From Loripinus fragilis (Eukaryota; Mollusca; Bivalvia; Lucinida; Lucinidae), in assembly GCA_964019695.1 (NCBI GenBank), contig OZ026527.1, forward strand, positions 70,950,593-71,014,592: a DNA stretch of 64,000 nt, given 5' to 3'. How positions within the stretch are numbered: the first letter of the stretch is position 1; the number at the start of each line of letters is the position of its first letter. Under the pieces are notes generated by a model that saw only the letters and a program-made list of their open reading frames with translations, was not told the origin of the DNA and made no database searches. This document shows, piece by piece, positions 1 to 10,782 of this stretch. The position numbers and the translations under genes are program-made.

Positions 1-2403
1 ATTCACATCAAAGAGGAGCTTACACCAATATTGCCAGCACCAAAACACACACTTACACTTGAACAGGCAACATTAGCACAAAGTGACCAACCAGAACCTG
101 GTCAAATACAAGACAATTTAACTGATTACACACAACTAGATCAAACAAACACAACTGAACACCTACAAATACAAGCCGTACAAACACAAACAAATCAACC
201 TGGACAAACAGAACTGGAACAAGCACAGGCAATGGCACTACCACAAACACAAGACAAAACCACAGAAAAATTGTTTGCAGAGTCAATTGCAGTCATCTCG
301 CATGAGATGGATGGACTCGGCAAACAAATTTTTGCATTAGGCAACACACTAACACACAAAATAACACAACTGGCAAACAGTGTTTTTGCCTTGGAGAATC
401 AAAACACAGGCATCAACACAAACATTAAACAAATTGAAGAACAAAACACAAAAATACAAAAACAACTCACATGCCACGAAGTATTTTTACAGGACATCAA
501 AACAATTCTTCCACCACCAACACCCATTGCAAGCAAACTCCCAATTTTCACAGAAGCAGCTAAATCTAAATACCAATTACAAGCAACCACAATGCAACAA
601 GCAAAAATGCCACAAACAGTACCCCAGACTACACTTACACTACCACAATGGACAAAACAACCTGGCACTCCAACATTAACAAATTCACCCATCACTTCAC
701 AACCAGGACCATATATAATATATGGACTCCACCCTACATATACACCATCTCATCCACAAATCTCAGCTACACCTGACATAAAGCCACTGCCAACACTAGA
801 CTTAAAACCTAAGCATCCACAACAATCATTGATTGACAACATTGCATCCGCCATACCAATTTCATCAATCTACCAAACAAAACCACACACAGGAACCACC
901 GTCACATCATCAACTACATACACTACCACTGCAAAGCAACTCAACAATTTTACACAGCAAAACCAAAAACAGATGACCAACAGACAGTTGACCGTGGTCG
1001 GCCACGGACAAGACAGACTGACGCTCCGCGTGACCACTCTAGCCAGTCTCCTAGGCCTCAAAAGCTACAGCTTTTTTCAGGAGACCCCTCTGGTATATCC
1101 TGGTTATCTTTCATAATGAAATTTGACAGGATATCCCAGAGGGGAGGGTGGTCTGAGGACAAAAAGTTAGACAGACTGTATGACTGCCTAACCGACAAGG
1201 CACTTGAATATGCGGCGCGTTCAGACAACCGCGACAATTTTGCTGCGCTAAAAAGCGAACTTGCTTTGCGCTTTGATCTAAAAGAGGAGCCAGTTGCTGC
1301 AAGACAGCAGCTTCACCTTGCAAAACAAGGTGATGATGAAACGTTGGAGGCGTATTTGCAGCGCATTCTGGCTATCGCCATGGATGGCTACAAAGACGCC
1401 TCCGCCGTTCTTTTGCAGCAAATGGCTACCAAGGCATTTTTGCGCGGTTGTAGGCATAAGGATGCTGCAACTTTGGTGATGAATGAGGCCCCACAAACCA
1501 TCCATGTAGCCTGTAAGTGGATTAAGACCATGTTGGCCAATAAAAAAGCTATTGGGGGGAAGGTCTCTTTTTCTGAGAGAATATTCACGGTGCAGGAGGA
1601 GACGAGGGTCTCAAATATTGAGAAAAAGGTCGATGACCTTCTAAAAACTGTTCATAGGCCGTCGACTCCCCCTCGTCTTGCTTCACCGTCACCCCCGCGG
1701 TACTCATCAGGATATCAGGGTCAAAGCTGGCAGAGACCTAGATCTCCTGATTATTACCGTGGTGGTTCACCAAATGGACATAAGTACCCCAAAGGTTTTC
1801 ACCATCCAGGCAAGGCCGGTACCCCTACAGAGGTGGCTACTCACCTGAGAGCTACCACCGTAGGAGTCCATCCAGAGATGGTAGGGACGGTGCAGGTATG
1901 GGTGGTAAGTACCCACCTGCTCAGTATCCTAGCAGCTCTGGATTTAATCCAAGCCAATATGGTTCTAATCCAGATTACAGGAATAGGTATTCCCATTCAC
2001 CCAATTACAACCGTTCACTTTTGAATCCCTTTTGTATAAAACTTGTAACTATTCATTTTAGTGCTTGTAATTTTTGCTATTGTGTATTTATACAAAGAAA
2101 TAAAGTTTAAACCAAACCAACCGTTCACCAAGTCCAAGGTACCGTCCTCCTAATCAACATTACCCTCAGGGATACCCCCCAAGGTATCCTAATCCCCAGC
2201 CATATCCGTCCACACCCCCTTGGCCCTATGGGAATACTGGACCTAGGCCAAGTGGTCCTGCATATGGAGGGTCTTCTGCTCCTCCACCAGACCACCGTAG
2301 GTCACAAAGCCCTGAAGCGCGGGTTCGTGCCGTCTCGGAGGAACAGGAGACCACCCAGGCTTTAAACTTGGACGGACTAGGCAAACCGGCCACCAACCCC
2401 TAG
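1..2403 (+). pseudogene. gag: Gag of a Ty3/Gypsy LTR retrotransposon, left-truncated and disrupted
   Basis: Structural protein of an LTR retrotransposon. The reading frame is already open at base 1, so its start and the 5' LTR lie outside the window. The first ~340 codons are Thr/Gln-rich with a coiled-coil-like stretch near residues 80-150. Around 1020-1060 the coding frame changes, and from about 1062 to 1797 it encodes a capsid-like domain (a WLSFIMKFDR motif at about 1101-1130, then helical Arg/Lys-rich sequence). Near 1797 it shifts again into a Pro/Tyr/Arg-rich tail that resumes after a 99-bp insertion (2019-2117) and ends at TAG 2401-2403. The two frameshifts plus the insertion mean this copy cannot make intact Gag. 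There is no CCHC zinc knuckle; the basic Pro/Tyr/Arg tail may bind nucleic acid instead (inference). Pol follows in the -1 frame. Confidence 0.85.
2008..2128 (+). mobile_element. 99-bp retro-inserted sequence in gag with 11-bp target-site duplication
   Basis: The 11-mer CAACCGTTCAC occurs at 2008-2018 and again at 2118-2128, bracketing 99 bp (2019-2117). The insert ends with an AATAAA polyadenylation signal (2099-2104) about 14 bases before the second repeat. The gag tail frame leading into the first copy resumes exactly from the second copy, so the insertion is secondary. It looks like a 5'-truncated reverse-transcribed mRNA 3' end or short SINE-like RNA. No long poly(A) remains. Confidence 0.75.
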
Positions 2404-2406
2404 TCC
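2361..2406 (+). promoter_or_regulatory. Programmed -1 ribosomal frameshift signal between gag and pol
   Basis: The heptamer TTTAAAC (2361-2367) sits in the gag zero frame as T TTA AAC, the canonical X XXY YYZ arrangement. After a 6-nt spacer, GGACTAGG (2374-2381) pairs perfectly with CCTAGTCC (2399-2406), giving an 8-bp stem with a 17-nt loop. The gag stop TAG (2401-2403) lies in the 3' arm. Slipping back one base at 2367 enters a frame that stays open into the protease. CAAC in the loop (2394-2397) could pair with GTTG (2419-2422) as a short pseudoknot; that part is speculative. Confidence 0.8.
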
Positions 2407-3389
2407 AATCAGAATCGAGTTGTCATTGTGAGATTTTGGAAGTTTCTCTACCAAGCCATAGAAATTTAACTGCTTCAGTAGAGACACTAATCAATGGTAT
2501 TCCAACCAAAGCCGTACTTGACACAGCAGCAATGGTTACACTGATAAGGGATGACTACATGACCCCTTTGTATAGTCAAGACCAATTAGGCCCCGTTTGT
2601 GTTTTGACAGGGATTGGTTCAGACCCTGTACAGGGTCGCATAGTACATAATGTGCCAATCACTGTCGGCACACAAACTTTTCTACATACTGTTTGTTTTG
2701 CCCCAGTTAGAGATGCTTGTCTCTTGGGTCTTGATTTCTTGACTGCCACTTCAAGTGTCCTTGACCTTGGCGATGAAACCTTTACAATAGGGGAGGACAT
2801 TGTTCCTGTCAGTGTGACCATGACTGCTGAAAGTAAATTTAGTAAAGTAAGTGTTGTACGGCGCACAGTTATTGAACCATTTTCATTCGGTTATGTTACC
2901 GCAAAATTAGACACTCCATTTGACAGTCCGTTTATTTTTGAGGGCTGTCAAACTAAGCATGCTCTCCTGTCCTGTGTTTACGGTGAACAAAAATCCTTTA
3001 CCGTTAAAGTCGTCAACGACTCCAATTTTTTCGTTACCTTTAAAAAAGGAAAGAATATAGGTCATGCTGAAGCAGCTACACAAATTTCGCCTGAGCAAGC
3101 CCAGGTTCTTCAATCTTCAAATTTAGGTCCCAGAGAAAGGCCACATCCACAGGAGGCACAGTTTCAGACAGACAAGGAGGATACAGATATGCCTGCTCAT
3201 TTAAAACAAATGTTCTTGGATAATATTTCGGAACTTTCTGATGAACAAAAACTTAAATTCAAGAACTTAATTTCCGAATTCGCGGATATCTTTTCTCAAG
3301 ATGATTTCGATCTAGGCTGTCTAAAATCGGGAGTGGAGCATAAGATCCAAACACTTAATGAAATTCCAGTTAATGAAAAATTTCGGTGA
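2367..3389 (+). pseudogene. pol: Pol N-terminus: aspartic protease to RT linker, ends at in-frame TGA
   Basis: The frame is open from the frameshift site. A retropepsin-like domain carries the DTAA active-site tetrad (codons at about 2520-2531) followed by the hydrophobic MVTLI flap base, and later LGLDFL, where family members have the second conserved block. The following ~200 residues lead to the RT. The frame stops at TGA 3387-3389, just before the RT fingers, and pol continues beyond it in the same frame, so this is a point nonsense mutation. The preceding G and following GA fit decay of a CpG. No methionine is needed because this region would be made as a Gag-Pol fusion. Confidence 0.85.
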
Positions 3390-6065
3390 ACTCCACTCCA
3401 ATTCCAAAAGCAAGAGCAGGAGTATATTGAAAAACTCCTGAAGCAAGGCGTAATTGAACCCTCAGTGTCTGAATGGTCTGCACCTCCAGTCCTTGTTAGG
3501 AAGAAAACGGGCGAGCTCAGGTATTGCATAGATTATCATGCATTAAATGCCAGAACCTATAAAGACAATTATAGTCTCCCCTTAATTGAAGACTGCCTGG
3601 ACTCCTTGTACGGTAAGTGTGTGTTCTGCGTATTGGATCTATGTAGCGGCTATTTTCAAATTCCCCTCGAAACTGGTTCACGGCATAAAACTTCTTTTAG
3701 TACTAGGTTTGGCAGTTACCAATGGACCTGTTTACCGATGGGCTTGTGTACGGCCCTTGCAACTTTTCAGCGCGCAATGCAGCTGGTATTGCGTGGTTTG
3801 ACCTGGGAAGAGGTCATTGTGTATTTGGACGATGTAATCGTTCTTGGGACCGATTTTGATGATGCTCTGTTAGCTCTTAGAAAGGCTTTTACTCGCTTCC
3901 GTGAGCATGGTTTGAAGCTCAAACCCAAGAAATGCCATTTCTTCAAAGAGGAAGTGGAATTTCTAGGAAAACTTGTTAGCAGAAGCGGCGTTTCTATTTC
4001 GGCTGATAAACCTGAGGCAGTTAAACAATGGCCAGTCCACACCAATGTGAAAGAACTTCAATCTTTTCTTGGTTTCATGAATTATCATAGGAATCATATC
4101 AGGGATTTTGCTCAGGTCTCTGCTGACCTATATGCCTTAATTCATGCTGAATATTTCAATTGGAGAAGTAGGCACCAAGCCTGCTTCGAAAAACTTAAGG
4201 ATTTAGCAATTTCTGCTCCTATGCTTTGTCATCCGTCACCTGACGGATTATTCATTTTGGACACTGATGCTAGTGGCACCCAAATAGGTGCCGCTCTTTC
4301 TCAAGTTCAAGACGGTGTAGTCAAGCCCATCTGCTTTGCCAGTCATGTTTTGTTAAAACAGCATCGCAATTATTGTACTACGCGCAAAGAATTACTAGCC
4401 GTCGTGAAATTCTGTCGCCAATTCAGACATTATTTGCTCGGACGGTTGTTCCTCATTCGCTCTGACCATAATTCCCTAGTTTGGCTGACCCGATTTAAGC
4501 ACCTAGAGGGTCAATTAGCAAGGTTTCTTGAGGAATTATCTCAATATAATTTCAAACTCGTTCATAGGAAAGGTGCAGAACATGTTAATGCAGATGCTCT
4601 TAGTCGCATTAAGGACCCTTTAGAAGAATGTGACTGTTATGGAGCTGGTCAGAGGTTGGGCGATCTCCCGTGTGGAGGTTGTCATTATTGTACGCGGGCG
4701 CATAAGCAGTGGGCACGTTTCAATGATGATGTAGATGATGTTGTCCCTTTGGCTATTCTTAGTGTAGAGGCCGCAATACCGGATCAGGCAATGCCGGAGC
4801 ATCAGGTAGTCTCCAATTGGGTTGAAAATTTGTCCTCCATTGAACTCAGAAGGGCTCAAACTCATGATCCATCAATCGGGATTGTGATGAATTGGCTTGA
4901 GCACTCTTACGAACCCACCGTCCGTGAACTGCAGCTCACTGGTCCTGAAACAAGGGCAATGTGGTTAACTAGGGATCAGTTGAAATTCAAGGACGGTGTT
5001 TTGTATTATTCTTGGACAAAGGTTGTAGGCCGCTCTGATTGTTTAATTGTTCCTGAGGAATTCAGACCTCAAGTCTTATATTTCTGTCATGACTCAAGAA
5101 GTTCAGGACATTTAGGCCAAACCAAAACACTTGATAGGTTGAAACAGAGATTTAATTGGTACGGTATGTCCAAGGATAGTGACATATATGTCAAGCAATG
5201 TTCAAATTGCAATAAGAACAAGAAAGGCAATAGGCTACCTAGGAGTGCTCTAGAAATTTATCACGCAGGGTATCCTATGGAGCGTGTCCATTTGGATATC
5301 CTGGGTCCGATAAACCCAAGGAGCAAATCTGGCTCAGCTTACATACTTGTCATGGTGGACCAATTCACCAAATGTGTTGAGCTTGCACCTTTACCAGCCC
5401 AGAATGCAGAATTAACGGCGGGGGCATTTCTCAAGCATTTTGTTTCGACGTTTGGCTGTCCACTTGAGGTACATACAGATCAAGGGCGCAATTTTGAAAG
5501 TGATCTGTTTCAAGCTTTTTGTAAGGTCCTCGAGATTACTAAGACCCGGACCACACCCTACCATCCGGCTAGTAACGGCCAGGTGGAAGTTTTTAACAGA
5601 ACCATTCTGCAAATGATTCGAGCATACGTCTCCCGGGGTGTTAAGGATTGGGACGAGCATCTTCCACTCATTTCTATGACCCTACATTCCATGAAAAACA
5701 GGTCAACAGGTTTTTCTGCCAACATGCTAATTCTGGGGAGAGAGGTTATCCAGCCTATTGATTTAATGCTTGGGATACCTAGCCATACTCCCCAGGACCC
5801 GCCAACTTGGGTCGCAAATCTTACCAGTAATCTCTCCAAGATCCATAAACTGGCCAGGGAGAAGATTGGCGAAACTCAGCTGCGCCAAAAGAGAGATTAC
5901 GACCTAAGGGTATTTCAAAGGTCCTTTAAGCGAGGAGATATTGTTTACCTGAGAGACTCCTCTACCCAAATAGGCATAAGTTCCAAAGTGAGACCCCCCC
6001 TGGATTGGTCCATATTTGGTCATAAGAGCTCGTCCACCAATCTATGCACTTCAAGGGAGACGTAG
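3390..6065 (+). pseudogene. pol: Pol: reverse transcriptase, RNase H and integrase
   Basis: Same frame as the protease segment, past the TGA at 3387-3389. Residues are counted from codon 3465. The RT palm has the YLDD catalytic box at 120-123. RNase H has D266 (LDTDASG), E309, D334 and D377 (NADALSR). The integrase zinc-binding HHCC motif is H542, H549, C579, C582, and its D,D35E core is D611, D672 and E708, all present. Domain order PR-RT-RH-IN is that of Metaviridae (Ty3/Gypsy), not copia or BEL. The frame is lost at a C7 run (5994-6000), after which the correct C-terminus continues one frame over. The catalytic core is intact apart from the nonsense codon and this frameshift. Confidence 0.93.
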
Positions 6066-6471
6066 GGTGACTTTCGTGCATCATGATCGGATAAAGCCAT
6101 GTAATGATTCTTCCTATCCCCTGTGGTTACAGAGAAAAAGACATTTATTGCTTGACACTCTGCCCACGAATGATGGGGAGGATTGGGACATGGAGCCAGA
6201 GGAGCCCAGTCAGGATAATTTCCCAGATGGAGGATTGTTTGATCCCGATCAGACACTTCCTTATATGCTGGGGGATGATCCTGACATGACTTTGCATACG
6301 CTGTTTGGTGAGAGTACCCCTTCTGAGGAAAATGATATGGTAGAGAGTACTGCTGATTTTTCTGACCCCTCTGGCGACTCAGATTCTGACTCTGATACCA
6401 CCATCCTATCAGAGCCCAAGACTACTAGGGCAGGTCGTAAAATTCAGTTACCTGCCCGATACAGAGACTGA
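6001..6471 (+). pseudogene. pol: Integrase C-terminal tail (GPY/F-type) and acidic pol C-terminus
   Basis: The frame continues pol after the C7 slip at 5994-6000. A GPY-type integrase C-terminal module appears at once (W, GPY, then ARPPIY and a basic VTFVHHDRIKP stretch), followed by ~110 residues rich in Asp/Glu/Ser. The terminal AGRKIQLPARYRD resembles the pol C-termini of animal Ty3/Gypsy elements. Stop TGA is at 6469-6471. One extra C in the homopolymer explains the break; it could be a genuine mutation or a sequencing indel. Confidence 0.85.
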
Positions 6472-7299
6472 GGGAGTATACAGCTTTGACGTTGGTTTTT
6501 GTTATTGTCCTTGCTAGCTCTTTGAAACTGCGGGACTCTAGCAGATGCTGGTGTCATTTCTTCTGTAGTCTCTGTGTAGACCCATTCATTCTGATTTTTT
6601 TTCCTGTAAGTTGACATCAGTCTTGGTATTGGTCATAATTAGCTCTTTGGAACTATATGATCCTTGCTAATTCTGATGTTATATTTCCTGGAACCTACAA
6701 ACAGCAACATTTTCTGTCATTCAGCTATATATTCTGTCATACTATCCTGCTATATATATATTCTGCCATATTTTCTTGCCATATACATTTTCTTGCCATA
6801 CACATTTTCTTGCCATATTATGACACAGGTACTTGCCATATAGTGGTGTCATAATTTCTGTCGTGGCATATTACAATATGCCATATATTCTACTTTTCCA
6901 TGGCATATTCTGTCATATTTTTGACACAATTTCTTGCCATGATTTCTGGACACAATTTCTTGCCATAATTGCTTGCCATATGTTGACATTTTATTGTCAT
7001 GTATTTTGACAAATTTCTTGCCATTTCTGCCTTTTGTCGTCATAATTTCTTGCCATACTTATGACGTATTTGCTTTCTGCATATTGAAGCCATATTTTGA
7101 CAGCAGTTTCTGTTATCATCCTTACAAGCTCTTTGAAACTGTGGACATTTAGCAGATGCTGGTGTCATATGTGAATTCACTACTGTTTATGGACAATTAC
7201 AACGTAGGACTCTGTACTAGTTTTAACGAAGTGACTGTTGCAGGTTCCCATGTTGTAATAAATTATCCTCCTCTTGATTCATGTATCAACCAATCCTTA
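6472..7299 (+). repeat. Post-pol region of the retrotransposon with TTCTTGCCATA array
   Basis: No coding potential. GCTAGCTCTTTGAAACTG at 6513-6530 recurs in weaker form at 6641 and at 7127-7141. Between about 6715 and 7065 an irregular array repeats (T)TTCTTGCCATA, with roughly nine CTTGCCAT copies and several inverted GGCATA forms. Spacing is 18-90 bp, so it is a degenerate array and not a clean minisatellite. Confidence 0.7.
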
Positions 7300-7740
7300 A
7301 CATCTGTTCTGGCGATGGTTCATGCTAGCTCCTTGAAACTGCTGCTGTCGTCGGGCCTGGTGTTAGGGATCTCATTCCTTAAATTATCACCTTCATAATT
7401 CATTCATCAAACAATTCTTGACATCTGTTCTGGCGATGGTTCATGCTAGCTCCTTGAAACTGCTGCTGTCGTCGGGCCTGGTGTCCAAGGTATCATTTCA
7501 TTATCATCCTCACATAATTCATTTATCATTCCATTCTTGACATCTGTTCTGGCGATGGTTCATGCTAGCTCCTTGAAACTGCTGCTGTCGTCGGGCCTGG
7601 TGTCCAAGATATCATTTCATTATCATCCTCACATAATTCATTTATCATTCCATTCTCGACATCTGTTTGGCGATGGTTCATGATAGCTCTTTGAAACTTG
7701 CGTGCCGTCGTTGGACATGGTGTCGGGATAACATTATTTT
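7300..7740 (+). repeat. Four tandem ~120-bp repeats between pol and the TatD ORF
   Basis: Units begin ACATCTGTTCTGGCGATGG at 7300, 7421, 7540 and 7659 (spacings 121, 119, 119). Each carries GCTAGCTCCTTGAAACTG followed by a TGTCGTCGGGCCTGGTGT block. The fourth unit is more diverged. The element-specific motif ties this array to the retrotransposon. Confidence 0.9.
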
Positions 7741-8161
7741 TCATAAAATACTGAAGCTTGTTCTGGTGGTTTTCAATGTTAACCATTGACTAACACTAGA
7801 TCAGGTTTCAAAGGGTTCCATTCTCACACATAGCATATTCACCACATTTCATCTTCAAAATTCTTGCATTCAGATAGACTGCATATTGCATGATATATAA
7901 AGTTATATATATTATGCTGGCATATATCAAAAATATATATGCTGCATTACAAAAGAATTGTAATGCTCATTTATTAGCACTATAGAGCATAATTAGTGCT
8001 TCAAATTAAATATTAATTTTTTAAAATTAAATTGCTACATTTACCGAATCGGTACTTTCCGTGTATACTACCAGTTCACTGTAACTGATGTATATATGGG
8101 GAGTACTGATGGGTGATTCATAAGTTTCTGTACTGTGGGAGAATGGACCCCATGCTTAAGG
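7741..8161 (+). other. AT-rich spacer before the TatD ORF
   Basis: No gene seen. A TATA-box-like TATATAAAG lies at 7894-7902, about 280 bp upstream of the TatD ATG. It is a possible internal promoter but in an AT-rich context that produces such strings by chance. Confidence 0.3.
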
Positions 8162-8182
8162 CCCTTCCTTCTTTTGTAGATG
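8162..8182 (+). promoter_or_regulatory. Splice-acceptor-like sequence directly abutting the TatD ORF ATG
   Basis: A pyrimidine-rich run (CCCTTCCTTCTTTTGTAG, 8162-8179) ends in AG immediately before ATG 8180-8182. The TAG at 8177-8179 is also an in-frame stop, so the ORF cannot extend upstream unspliced. This fits expression from a spliced subgenomic RNA, as retroviral env is expressed. The donor would be upstream of this window or in gag and is not identified. Confidence 0.55.
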
Positions 8183-9577
8183 CTGCCAAAAGTCAAGAGG
8201 GCACGTCGCATGTTATATGACGATTGTTCAATATGTGGGGCCAACTCTCCCCACATGTATAAGCACTATCTTCGGGTTCATATGAACCCTGCCACTTCAT
8301 GCGTGAACTGCCACATGTCCGCTGGGAACGAGCGGGAGCTCCAGAATATTCATGGGCAGCACCGGTTGTTCTCTGGGGAATATCTGCTACAGGCCTGGTT
8401 CTTGCTAATGAATGGGATGTTCCTATTCCTTAGCCAAGGACTAGGGCTGGGATCCCCCATTGAATTGCTGGGCTGTGCGGCTGTTCGGGAGCTGACTACT
8501 CGTCCCCTGCGGTTCTCTGAAGAAGATTTATCCTTCCTCAGAGAATATGACAGAAGAGCAGGTCTGGAGCCCCTCTCTGATGATGGATATTTGATATTGC
8601 CCCCAACTCGACTTATTGTTCTGATGCACCCAGCAGTTACATCTAGGCTACTGGCCCATCTGGATCCTCAGACAATATTGCGCTTCCGACATCATCAACA
8701 GTACTCTTTGGCAAATGGCTCCAGTCCTCCTGTAGGGTATCCAAGTGTAAAGAGGGCTATAATTGACACCCACTTTCATTTGGATAGCTTTTCCAGTCGT
8801 CAAGGTCGTTCTTTGTCAGATCTGGAGAGCTCGATATCTAAACCCTTATTAATTGTCGTCCCTTTTGCTATAGCAAATTATGTCTTTCCAGATAAATGGT
8901 CTCGGCTTAGTGAGCATGTGAGGGCTGACCCAAGGTTGCGAATAACTCTTGGTGTCCATCCTCATATGATCACTGAGAATCAGGTAACTTCTTTGTTTGG
9001 CAGACTGGAGGGATTATTGGGTCAGTACCCAGAAGCCGTTGGAGTGGGTGAGGTTGGCCTGGACCTGACTACGTTGTGCCGTCATAATTGCCGTGACCGT
9101 GCGGGTTGCCGTAGTCGGAAATTAAAGGGACAGCGCTGATTCCTGCGGCTTGCCTTCCAGCTTGCGAAGCAACTCGACAAAGTTCTCATTTTGCATGTGC
9201 GCGATAGGAATACTGGTGAGGCGGCTGCAGAAGTCCTCGATCTACTTCGCAGCATGGATATGACAAACCATAGGATCCACCGCCATTGTATTGTTGGGGG
9301 AGAGGAGGAGTACATTCAGTGGAGTACTTCCTTGCCCAACTGTTACTTTAGCATATCACCTGTGACAGTTAGAAACCCTGGAACGATGCGTGCTTTGAGC
9401 TCTTTGGATAATCGCAAGCGATTGTTGCTCGAGACGGACTCCGCGTATTTGGCAGACGACCCCTGGTGCGTTAATGAAGTCGCTGGGGAGGCAGCTCGGT
9501 CATTGAATATGACAATGTCTGAATTTGTTGGAGTCTGTAACAAAAATGCTGCCAGGTTATATAGCTTACCTTGGTAG
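8180..9577 (+). pseudogene. Zinc-finger plus TatD-family nuclease ORF (third ORF of the retrotransposon)
   Basis: A 465-position frame with one in-frame TGA (9137-9139, position 320). The N-terminus has two Cys/His pairs typical of small zinc fingers: C16-x2-C19...H29-x4-H34 and C41-x2-C44...H58-x2-H61. From about residue 192 it is a TatD-like amidohydrolase with the full expected metal set: DTHFH (H198, H200), GVGEVGLD (E291), ILHVRD (H339), H369 and LLLETD (D420). TatD proteins are metal-dependent 3'-5' nucleases. No introns are evident. It sits after pol and before another copy of the GCTAGCTCTTTGAAACTG motif, so it appears to be cargo or an env-position ORF of the element. The alternative, a retrocopied host TATDN-type gene landing beside the element, is less likely. 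The single TGA follows a C, consistent with CpG decay. Confidence 0.85.
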
Positions 9578-10700
9578 ATTACCTTATGAATCCACTGTTT
9601 AATCCGAATCCGTGTCATGCAAAAACACAGATATTTACTGTATCAAATTCATATTTCATTTGTTAATTTTCTAAAATTCTACAGGTTACTTGAGAAATAG
9701 TTTTGGAATTTGTACACCTTGTCTAGAGGGATGGCTAGCTCTTTGAAACTGCCGTATCTGGACAAGGGTGTTCTAATCATATTTCTTTGTTTGCTTAGCA
9801 TTAACCTCTATTTTATTATTGCAGCGTCTGAAGTTCACCGATCATAAGTTTATGTAATCTTGTAGTGCTAGTATTTTTATAGCTGCTTTCATTATCATTA
9901 TTTTCTAACATTTTAGGAATCACTATGGAATGGGTACATTATAAATATTTAATATACAATCATGTAACTATATTATATATTATAATGTCAGATGACATTA
10001 CTTGCTGTAAAATGTATGCATTTCTGTGATTCCTGGGATGTGCCTTTTTAGTATCTTTGGTTTGCTTAAATTTCCTTTAGTTGCTTTTTAGTTTGTAAAA
10101 TCTATATTTCAATTACAGCCGGATTCCCTTTCTATAAGGTCTCGAGCCTCCAGACCTCACATTGGATTACATCCAATCCTTATTTGTGGCATATTTTAGT
10201 TATTGTCTATATTATATATGTGTATTTATTTTTGCATGTCCATGCATGTGGCATCTAGGCATGAAATGGCTATGCCTAACATTTAGGCCTGGAATATATA
10301 TATATGAAATAAGCATTTTCATATAGCTCTAGATGAGCACATCTACAATGTAGATTTATGTATATTTGATTTTGTATTTTGCCATTTAAATTGATAAATT
10401 TATGCATGTCTAGATTTCTAGGCACTACAGAGTAGTCTACCTTAGACTGCAGGAACCTGTGATTTTATATTTAAAATTATGAATGTTCAGTATTTTCTTT
10501 GGTTTATGTGAATGCTTGGCTTCAATTTACTTGATTTCAAGCATTCCTATTCACCCATTTAAATGCTGCATATCTCATTCCCTTTTTGTGGTCTGGACTG
10601 GGGCCAGTCTAATACCTCCAACTAAAAATAAAAGATACTCTTATTTTTTCTGGTGTATCAATTTGTTTTCAGGACTGATGCCAGTCTAAACTTAAAGTAC
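9578..10700 (+). other. 3' region of the retrotransposon, probably including the unresolved 3' LTR
   Basis: The motif GCTAGCTCTTTGAAACTG recurs at 9734-9751, so the element extends at least that far. Small inverted repeats occur at 10138-10158 (AGGTCT...AGACCT) and near 10162-10178. AATAAA occurs at about 10626. The two phrases GGACTGGGGCCAGTCTA (about 10596) and GGACTGATGCCAGTCTA (about 10673) bracket the poly(A) signal. Without the 5' LTR in the window the LTR edges cannot be fixed. Confidence 0.4.
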
Positions 10701-10782
10701 CATCCAATACCATAAGTATGTCGAACAGTTTGGATTTGGATGACAACCAACATTTTGCTAGTCTGATTAGGGTCTGAAAGGT

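Noticed and set aside
53..1061. Long minus-strand frames opposite gag (77, 98, 63 codons)
   Set aside because: Antisense shadows of the Thr/Gln-rich gag frame; Val/Leu/Phe-rich composition is the complement of CAA/ACA codons.
9578..10700. Precise 3' LTR boundaries
   Set aside because: The 5' LTR is outside the window, so no pair of direct repeats is available to define it, and no unambiguous polypurine tract was found.
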